Shown here one piece after another: positions 15,034-22,527 of a stretch of DNA of 22,527 nucleotides (its first letter is position 1; the number at the start of each line of letters is the position of its first letter). Source of the stretch: DASUBV01 sp035763085 (GTDB lineage Bacteria > Actinomycetota > Actinomycetes > Streptosporangiales > Streptosporangiaceae); the NCBI GenBank assembly GCA_035763085.1, contig DASUBV010000186.1:1-22527 (forward strand), in the 5' to 3' direction. The notes beneath the pieces are model-generated. The model did not search any database. It saw only the letters and a program-made list of their open reading frames with translations, and was not told the origin of the DNA. A program made the position numbers and the translations under genes.

Positions 15034-15837
15034 ATGGACATCGTCTTCAAAGGCCGGCACACCGACGTGCTGGAGAGATTCCGCAAGCACGCGACAGCTA
15101 AGCTCGCCAGGCTCGAGAAGCTGGACCACAAGGCCATGCGGGTCGACGTGGAGGTGACGACCGAGCGCAACCCGCGCCAGTCGGATCGCAAGGAGCGCGT
15201 GGAGCTGACCATCACCACGCGGGGCCCGGCGGTGCGGGCCGAGGCGGCCGCCGAGGACAGGTTCGCGGCGATGGACCTCGCGCTGGCCAAGCTGGAGTCG
15301 CGGCTGCGTCGCGCCTGCGACCGCCGCAAGGACCGGCACGTGTCGGGCCGGCCGGGTGAGCGCCCCGAGGCCGCTGACCAGTCGCTCGGCTACGACGCCC
15401 TGGTCGCCGAGCCGGTACTGGCGACCTCCGCCGCCGACGACTCGCGCCCCGCCGTGCCGATGAGCCGCCCGGCTGCCGAGGACGAGCGGGCCGCAGCAGG
15501 CTCGCGGACCCGGGAGATCCCCGATTCCGGGCCCAGCACGGACACCATCATCGCTATCGAGACCCACGGCGAGGGCCAGCTGCTCGTGCGGGAGAAGCTG
15601 CACGTGGCGCGCCCCATGACGATCGACCAGGCGCTGTTCGAGATGGAACTGGTCGGGCACGACTTCTTCCTGTTCACCGACGCCGCCGACGGGCTGCCGA
15701 GCGTGGTCTACAAGCGCCGCGGCTACCAGTACGGGGTGATCCGCCTGGTGGAGGAGGGTGCCGAGGCGCCCGAAGAGCGCCGTGCCGGGCTGGCGAACGG
15801 GCGAGTCCAGCGGACCGCTAATCTCACTTCCGGCTAG
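15034..15837 (+). CDS. hpf: ribosome hibernation promoting factor, long form
   Basis: 267 residues. The N-terminal S30AE domain (about 1-100: MDIVFKGRHTDV ... VDVEVTTERNPR ... DRFAAMDLALAKLESRLRR) binds the 30S decoding region. A variable acidic/Ala-rich linker runs about 105-180. A C-terminal dimerisation domain follows (183-240: LLVREKLHVARPMTIDQALF, GHDFFLFTDAADG, VVYKRRGYQYGVIRL). The two-domain long form makes 100S ribosome dimers in stationary phase. The ATG at 15034 is preceded by GGAAGGGG about 9 bases upstream. The linker is longer than in Firmicute HPFs, as is common in actinomycetes. Probably transcribed from its own upstream promoter with a long leader. Confidence 0.95.
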   Translation: MDIVFKGRHTDVLERFRKHATAKLARLEKLDHKAMRVDVEVTTERNPRQSDRKERVELTITTRGPAVRAEAAAEDRFAAMDLALAKLESRLRRACDRRKDRHVSGRPGERPEAADQSLGYDALVAEPVLATSAADDSRPAVPMSRPAAEDERAAAGSRTREIPDSGPSTDTIIAIETHGEGQLLVREKLHVARPMTIDQALFEMELVGHDFFLFTDAADGLPSVVYKRRGYQYGVIRLVEEGAEAPEERRAGLANGRVQRTANLTSG

Positions 15838-15853
15838 CCGGCCCGAGCCGGCT
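15836..15853 (+). terminator. hairpin overlapping the hpf stop codon
   Basis: AGCCGGC-CCGA-GCCGGCT forms a perfect 7-bp stem with a 4-nt loop starting in the TAG stop codon. No T-tract follows, so it would be an actinobacterial stem-only terminator at best. Confidence 0.4.
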
Positions 15854-15970
15854 GCCGCCGCGCCGGGCTTGCCAGGCACGCCCCCGTCGGCGAGAGTTTG
15901 AGCACTGCCATCGCTACGCAGTCGACGGCACCGGGCCGCGGCCCTGGTCTCGTCAGGAGAGGAATGCAGC

Positions 15971-16666
15971 ATGGGCGCCAGCGCCCGGGGTATCTCGGCC
16001 GAGCCCATCCGGACGATGATCGTGGACGATCATGCGCTGTTCCGGCGCGGCCTGGAGATGGTGCTGCAGTCCGAGCCGGACATCGAGCTCGTCGGTCAGG
16101 CCAGCGACGGCGCAGAAGCCGTGGAGAAGGCCGGCGAGTCGCTGCCGGATGTCGTGCTGATGGACATCCGGATGCCGCGCAGCAGCGGAATCGAGGCCTG
16201 CCGGGCGCTGAAGGACGTCGTCCCGAGCGCGAAGATCGTCATGCTGACCATCAGCGACGAGGAAGAAGACCTGTTCGAGGCGATCCGCGCGGGCGCGAGC
16301 GGCTACCTGCTCAAGGACATCCCCCTGGATGAGGTCGCCGACACCGTGCGGGCCGTGGACGGCGGGCAGTCGCTGATCAACCCCTCCATGGCCGGGAAGC
16401 TGCTCACCGAGTTCGCTGCGCTGGCCCGGCGGGAGGAGAGCGAGCCGCCGCAGCAGGTCCCGGCGCCCAAGCTGACCGACCGTGAGATGCAGGTGCTCAA
16501 GCTCATCGCCAGGGGGATGAATAACCGCGACATCGCCAAGGAGCTGTTCATCTCCGAGAACACCGTCAAGAACCACGTCCGCAACATCCTGGAGAAGCTG
16601 CAGATCCACTCCCGGATGGAGGCCGTGATGGTGGCGGTGCGGGACAAGCTGATCGAGTTCGGCTGA
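15971..16666 (+). CDS. NarL/FixJ-family response regulator (orphan)
   Basis: 231 residues. The receiver domain (about 12-130) shows the acidic pair Asp19-Asp20, phospho-acceptor Asp65 (VVLMDIRMP), Thr93 and Lys115 (GYLLKDIP). A linker is followed by a LuxR-type helix-turn-helix (about 166-231: LTDREMQVLKLIARGMNNRD, ELFISENTVKNHVRNILEKL). The ATG at 15971 has an AGGAGAGGA ribosome site about 8 bases upstream. No histidine kinase gene is adjacent, so its partner is unknown; an equivalent orphan regulator lies in the secA-hpf region of many actinomycetes. It ends only 4 bp before the stop codon of the convergent glycosylase gene. Confidence 0.92.
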   Translation: MGASARGISAEPIRTMIVDDHALFRRGLEMVLQSEPDIELVGQASDGAEAVEKAGESLPDVVLMDIRMPRSSGIEACRALKDVVPSAKIVMLTISDEEEDLFEAIRAGASGYLLKDIPLDEVADTVRAVDGGQSLINPSMAGKLLTEFAALARREESEPPQQVPAPKLTDREMQVLKLIARGMNNRDIAKELFISENTVKNHVRNILEKLQIHSRMEAVMVAVRDKLIEFG

Positions 16667-16670
16667 CCCC

Positions 16671-17897
16671 CTAGGCCTCCGCGAGCGCGGCCTTCAGCCG
16701 CGGCCTGAGGCTCTCGGGCTCGACCTGCTGCAGCTCCACGCTGTCGCAGCCCACCCAGGAGGCCGCCTCGGTCAGCGCGCGGGCCATCGGCTCGGCAGCG
16801 GCCGGCTTGTCCAGCGTGAGCTTGCGCGCGAGGAGCGTGCTGCCGCTGCGGGCCGGGTCGACCCGGCCGAGCAGCCGGCCGCCTGCCAGCAGCGGCATCG
16901 TGAAGTATCCGTGCACCCGCTTGGCCGCCGGGACGTAGGCCTCCAGGCTGTGCTCGAAGCCGAAGACGCGCAGCGTCCGCTTGCGGTCCCAGATCAGCGA
17001 GTCAAACGGGGACAGCAGGGTGGTCCGGTGCCGGCCGCGCGGGGCGGCCTCCAGGACGGAGGGGTCAGCCCAGGCCGGAACGCCGGGCTTCCCGCGTCCG
17101 GCGGCGATCTCGACCGGCACCAGGCCGGCCCCCTCGGCGGCCTCCGGCGCGGTGATGGCCTGGCCATCCCGGCGCTGGCCGGTGCCGCCGTAGCGCAGCC
17201 GCTGATAGTCCGCCAGGTCCGCGCGGGTCACCACGCCCAGCGCGCGGGCCGCCACCCCGGCCAGGTGGGTGATGCACTCGGCGTCTTCGGGGACGGCCTG
17301 CAGCAGCGCCTCCGGCAGCACGCGCTCGGGCAGGTCATAGACCCGGCGCCAGCCGGTCCGCCGGGCGCAGATCACCTCGCCGGTGTCCAGCAGCCACTCT
17401 ACGGCGATCTTGGTGTCGGACCAGTCCCACCACGGCCCGCCGTTCTTGGCCCCGCCCAGGTCGGTGGTGGTCAGCGGGCCCTCAGCCCGGATCCGCGCCA
17501 GCACCTGCTCGCAGACCTCCGGGTGGCTGCGGTGCCAGCGCTGCCCGCGGGCCCGCAGCGCCCGCCGCCGGAACTCGTAGTAGGGCCACTCTTCCAGCGG
17601 CAGCACGCAGGCGGCGTGTGACCAGTACTCGAAGGCGTCAGCCGCCCGCGGATGCCAGTACGCGCGCTCGATCCGGTCGCGCGGGATGCCGCCGAGCCGG
17701 GCGTAGGCGACCAGCTCGTGCGAGCGGGCCAGCACGCTGATGGTGTCCAGCTGCACCGCGCCGATCCGGCGCAGCATGCCCGGCACGCCGCCGCGTCGGC
17801 TGTCGGCGCCGATGAAGCCCTGGGCGCGCAGGGTCAGCAGCCGCGCCTCGTCGGGCGTCAGGATGAGCTGGGGAACGGGAGCAGGAGGTCGGGCCAC
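16671..17897 (-). CDS. YcaQ-like winged-helix DNA glycosylase (HTH_42 family)
   Basis: 408 residues. The N-terminal winged-helix part carries RRIGAVQLDTISVLARSHEL (43-62). Its Gln49-Leu50-Asp51 matches the Q-phi-D catalytic motif of the YcaQ-like group, as opposed to Q-phi-Q in AlkZ. Later family blocks are WSHAACVLPLEEWPYYEFRR, WWDWSDTKIAVEWLLDTGEV, LLSPFDSLIWDRKRTLRVFG and YFTMPLLAGGRLLGRVDPA. E. coli YcaQ is a glycosylase that unhooks DNA interstrand crosslinks, so a crosslink or alkylation repair role is inferred. The GTG start has no ribosome site, but a TACGCT hexamer ends 6 bases upstream, consistent with leaderless translation. It converges on the response regulator gene with a 4-bp gap. 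Confidence 0.92.
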   Translation of the reverse strand: MARPPAPVPQLILTPDEARLLTLRAQGFIGADSRRGGVPGMLRRIGAVQLDTISVLARSHELVAYARLGGIPRDRIERAYWHPRAADAFEYWSHAACVLPLEEWPYYEFRRRALRARGQRWHRSHPEVCEQVLARIRAEGPLTTTDLGGAKNGGPWWDWSDTKIAVEWLLDTGEVICARRTGWRRVYDLPERVLPEALLQAVPEDAECITHLAGVAARALGVVTRADLADYQRLRYGGTGQRRDGQAITAPEAAEGAGLVPVEIAAGRGKPGVPAWADPSVLEAAPRGRHRTTLLSPFDSLIWDRKRTLRVFGFEHSLEAYVPAAKRVHGYFTMPLLAGGRLLGRVDPARSGSTLLARKLTLDKPAAAEPMARALTEAASWVGCDSVELQQVEPESLRPRLKAALAEA

Positions 17898-17903
17898 GGC
17901 GAC

Positions 17904-17909
17904 AGCGTA
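17904..17909 (-). promoter_or_regulatory. -10 hexamer (TACGCT) for a leaderless glycosylase transcript
   Basis: On the minus strand TACGCT is followed by 6 bases and then the GTG start at 17897, the same arrangement as before the SpoIIM gene. No clear -35. Confidence 0.5.
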
Positions 17910-18070
17910 ACCGCGGCTGCCGACACTCCGGACAGGCCGGAATTGCGCCAGTTATGCCGGGCCGGGCCCGGAGCCGGCTGGCTGCCCGCTGCGTCTGAGC
18001 CGAGGGCGAGCATGGCAGGTGTCCCGGCCAGCGACCCGGCGGCCAGGCTCGGCCCGGCGGCCCCGGGCGT

Positions 18071-18116
18071 GAGCTGGCCGGGGCCGGAGCCGGCCGGGGG
18101 CGGGAGCCGGCCGGGG
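18071..18116 (+). repeat. three GC-rich direct repeats (GAGCYGGCCGGGG)
   Basis: Copies start at 18071, 18087 and 18104; the last two are identical over 14 bases. They lie in the 315-bp stretch between the glycosylase start and the small membrane protein gene. Apart from these repeats, the leaderless promoter and the terminator, I see no gene in 17898-18212. Confidence 0.6.
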
Positions 18117-18162
18117 CCAGGAGCGACCCCAGGCATGAGCGGCCCCCGGGCATGAGAATGCT

Positions 18163-18200
18163 GCGCCAGCCGGACTACGGCAGGTCAGCCCGGCTGGCGC
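18163..18200 (-). terminator. strong hairpin downstream of the HGxxPAAW-type gene
   Basis: Perfect 11-bp arms GCGCCAGCCGG (18163-18173) and CCGGCTGGCGC (18190-18200) with a 16-nt loop, 12 bp past the stop codon of the minus-strand gene. Only a weak T-containing stretch follows on the minus strand. Confidence 0.55.
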
Positions 18201-18212
18201 GCAGGGGTCGGT

Positions 18213-18527
18213 TTAATACCAGTCTTCGAAGATGTCGGTGGCCAGTGCCAGCAGGCCGCCGATGACGGCAAGTCCGACGCCGGCCCAGAAACCCGCCCAG
18301 ATCGGTCCGAATACCAGGCACAGTCCGCCGAGCAGGAACCCGGCGATGATGAAGCTGACCGCGACCCAGGACACCGGCCGGCCGTGGAACGGATGAGCTT
18401 CCTGGACGCTGACGGAACCGCCCGCGACCGTCCCGGAAGCCGGCGCCGAGGCGGGCTCCGGGCTGGTGAACTGGCCGGACTGCTGCCCGGTCTCGCTCAC
18501 TGTGTCGGGCCCTACCTGATTTGCCAT
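18213..18527 (-). CDS. small HGxxPAAW-family-like membrane protein
   Basis: 104 residues. The first 45 or so are polar and Ser/Gly/Ala-rich. The motif HPFHGRPVSW (45-54) is a variant of the HG-x-x-P-A-A-W signature. Two membrane helices follow (about 53-73 and 76-96), ending with the conserved-looking acidic terminus DIFEDWY. The ATG at 18527 has AGGAG 8 bases upstream; an upstream start adding 14 residues lacks this. Function unknown. The family is widespread in actinomycetes, commonly as a single-gene unit; here it is divergent from secA. Confidence 0.8.
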   Translation of the reverse strand: MANQVGPDTVSETGQQSGQFTSPEPASAPASGTVAGGSVSVQEAHPFHGRPVSWVAVSFIIAGFLLGGLCLVFGPIWAGFWAGVGLAVIGGLLALATDIFEDWY

Positions 18528-18789
18528 GCGCCGTGCTCCTCTCAAGCCACCTGCCAAAGTACCTATCATTGTGGCCAGGCCGGGGTCTGCGTGCGTAATC
18601 GGCCCCTAGTTGTGGCTGTGACCGGGCTGTGGCCCGCGCTCGCTCGGCATACCCTGCTGTCTCGCCTACCATGGCAACAAGGACCGTGGTGCCGGTCCGA
18701 CGCAGCGCATCCAGCCTGGCCGGGCGTCCCGCGGGGGTGGCCCGCGGTCGGCCAGGGAGCCAGACAATCCGCGAGGAGCGCGACACAAA
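18528..18789. promoter_or_regulatory. divergent promoter region, small membrane gene / secA
   Basis: Non-coding, 262 bp. A TANNNT hexamer TACTTT lies on the minus strand (complement of 18556-18561), about 29 bases before the small membrane gene. On the plus strand TACCCT (18650-18655) and TACCAT (18667-18672) are possible secA -10 boxes. None has a good -35 box, so these are weak assignments. Confidence 0.35.
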
Positions 18790-21711
<2,922 letters not shown>

Positions 21712-21983
21712 TCCGCGCCCCGCTCCGGCTCGCTAGCCCTGCCCGTGCCGGCGGCCGGGCCTCCCGGCGCCGACGGGGCGCAGTTGCCGCGCCCCTGCGC
21801 GGGCGCCCGGGGCCAGACGGGGCCTGCCTGGCCACGCCCGGCCGCTCCGGCCGGCGGATCGGCCCTGCCTACGGGGCGGACGTGCCGAACCGGGGGGATC
21901 CGCGCCCGGACGACGCGAGTCCCCCCGCTGACGGCGTCCGCCCTGCTAACGGCGGACATCTGCCGAGCAGGCCAGCCGGCGGG
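21712..21983. other. convergent intergenic region downstream of secA
   Basis: 272 bp of very GC-rich sequence between the stop codons of secA and the Rv3235-like gene. It holds two candidate hairpins, GCGCCC-CTGCGC-GGGCGC (21789-21806) and the better one listed separately. No coding frame is convincing. Confidence 0.5.
21936..21957. terminator. candidate bidirectional terminator hairpin
   Basis: GTCCGCC-CTGCTAAC-GGCGGAC has a perfect 7-bp stem and an 8-nt loop. It lies 26 bp past the stop of the minus-strand Rv3235-like gene and about 225 bp past secA. No T-tract. Confidence 0.45.
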
Positions 21984-22527
21984 TCATGCCGCCTCGATGT
22001 CGGTGCACAACCAGCCCGGGCCGCGACCGGTCCCGAGGCCATGGCTGGCTGACCCGCCCCGGCCGGGCGGCGCCTGGCCGGGTGATATCTGGCCCGGCGG
22101 CAGCTGGCGCCGGGGCTGCCCTGGCGGGAACTGGCTGATCCGCTCCAGGCGGACAGCCAGCGCGCGGACCGCGGGCCCGATACTGACGACTACGGCCAAC
22201 TCCACGACATCTCCGGCTGGCGCGCAGGCCACGACCCGCCGGACCCGCGGACGCGGCCCGGCCTGCAGCAGCGGCCCGAGCTGGCGGATCCTGCTGCGGG
22301 CCCGCTGCGTCGTCCAGGACGTCAGCTGCTGCGGCGGCCGGGCGCCGGCCAGAGCCTCAGCCAGGGCCTGGGCGAACTGACTCGGCCAGGGCCCTGTGAC
22401 GCCGGCCAGGCCTGGCTGGCCGGCCCGCGGCCTCGCCCTCTCTGGCCCGGCCTGCTCCGTCCTGGCCTGCTCTGGCCCGGCGCCGTCGGGTGCGACGTGC
22501 TGTGCCCCGGCCTGCTCCGGAGCGACC
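21984..22527 (-). CDS. Rv3235-family protein, 5' end outside window
   Basis: The minus strand is open without a stop from the window edge (22526) to a TGA at 21984-21986, about 180 codons, with no ATG or GTG before 22232, so the true start lies beyond the window. Residues nearest the edge are an Ala/Glu/Gln/Pro-rich, repeat-like tail. The conserved part then reads FAQALAEALAGARPPQQLTS, WTTQRARSRIRQLGPLL, VVELAVVVSIGPAVRALAVR and ends WLCTDIEAA, the pattern of Rv3235-type proteins found near secA in actinobacteria. A stretch of about 38 residues rich in Pro, Gly and Gln (QFPPGQPRRQLPPGQISPGQ and onward) separates the RLER strand from the final strand, which is unusually long for this place. 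Function unknown. Confidence 0.75.
   Translation of the reverse strand, partial: VAPEQAGAQHVAPDGAGPEQARTEQAGPERARPRAGQPGLAGVTGPWPSQFAQALAEALAGARPPQQLTSWTTQRARSRIRQLGPLLQAGPRPRVRRVVACAPAGDVVELAVVVSIGPAVRALAVRLERISQFPPGQPRRQLPPGQISPGQAPPGRGGSASHGLGTGRGPGWLCTDIEAA

Noticed and set aside
14730..15101. 123-codon frame whose ATG coincides with the predicted start of transcription before hpf
   Set aside because: Many codons end in A or T, unlike real genes here, it is Arg-rich without a motif, and it runs into hpf. A leaderless small gene is possible but I favour a non-coding leader.
17858..18136. 92-codon minus-strand frame overlapping the glycosylase start
   Set aside because: Low-complexity Gly/Pro/Ala sequence driven by the GC-rich repeats; no ribosome site and no family features.
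21745..22380. 211-codon plus-strand frame downstream of secA
   Set aside because: Shadow of the Rv3235-like gene on the other strand; Arg/Ala/Pro-rich with no motif.

Overview
This is a very GC-rich (roughly 70% or more) actinobacterial chromosomal segment. Codons end overwhelmingly in G or C, GTG starts are frequent, and the gene order mtnA-mtrA-mtrB-lpqB-...-hpf-...-secA is the conserved actinomycete block. The high GC, mtnA beside mtrA, the HGxxPAAW-type small membrane protein and the Rv3235-type gene near secA suggest a filamentous actinomycete (Streptomycetales/Streptosporangiales-like). I cannot fix the genus.

Left part (1-8900): an envelope-associated cluster. A possible C-terminal gene fragment at the edge converges on an RDD membrane protein gene (minus strand), which is divergent from a SpoIIM-family gene (plus strand). 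Facing it is a minus-strand operon, read right to left: a GPDPase-type multi-span membrane protein with a long Tyr/Gly/Gln/Pro repeat tail, a DUF4129 protein, a DUF4350 protein, a MoxR AAA+ ATPase and a DUF58 protein. Between the DUF4350 and moxR genes sits a roughly 290-bp relic of an IS200/IS605 (TnpB) element. It has a left-end hairpin, an in-frame TnpB C-terminal tail and an omega-RNA-like right end, but no transposase body.

Middle part (8900-14600): mtnA (methylthioribose-1-phosphate isomerase) overlaps the mtrA response regulator gene by 4 bp. Then come the mtrB sensor kinase gene and lpqB, which overlaps mtrB by 8 bp. This is the MtrAB-LpqB system that links cell-envelope and cell-cycle status to transcription.

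Right part (14600-22527): the comF gene usually found after lpqB is not visible. In its place is a 457-bp gap with a good sigma-70-type promoter and a leader of about 300 nt, rich in possible hairpins, ahead of hpf (long-form ribosome hibernation factor). Then follow an orphan NarL/LuxR-type response regulator, a convergent YcaQ-like (QxD) DNA glycosylase gene with a leaderless-type start, a small HGxxPAAW-family membrane protein, secA on the divergent strand, and at the right edge the 3' part of a minus-strand Rv3235-family gene that runs out of the window.

The most notable non-routine items are the TnpB/omega-RNA relic inside the moxR operon, the structured hpf leader, and the incomplete Rv3235-like gene carrying a proline-rich insertion. 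No rRNA, tRNA or CRISPR array was seen.
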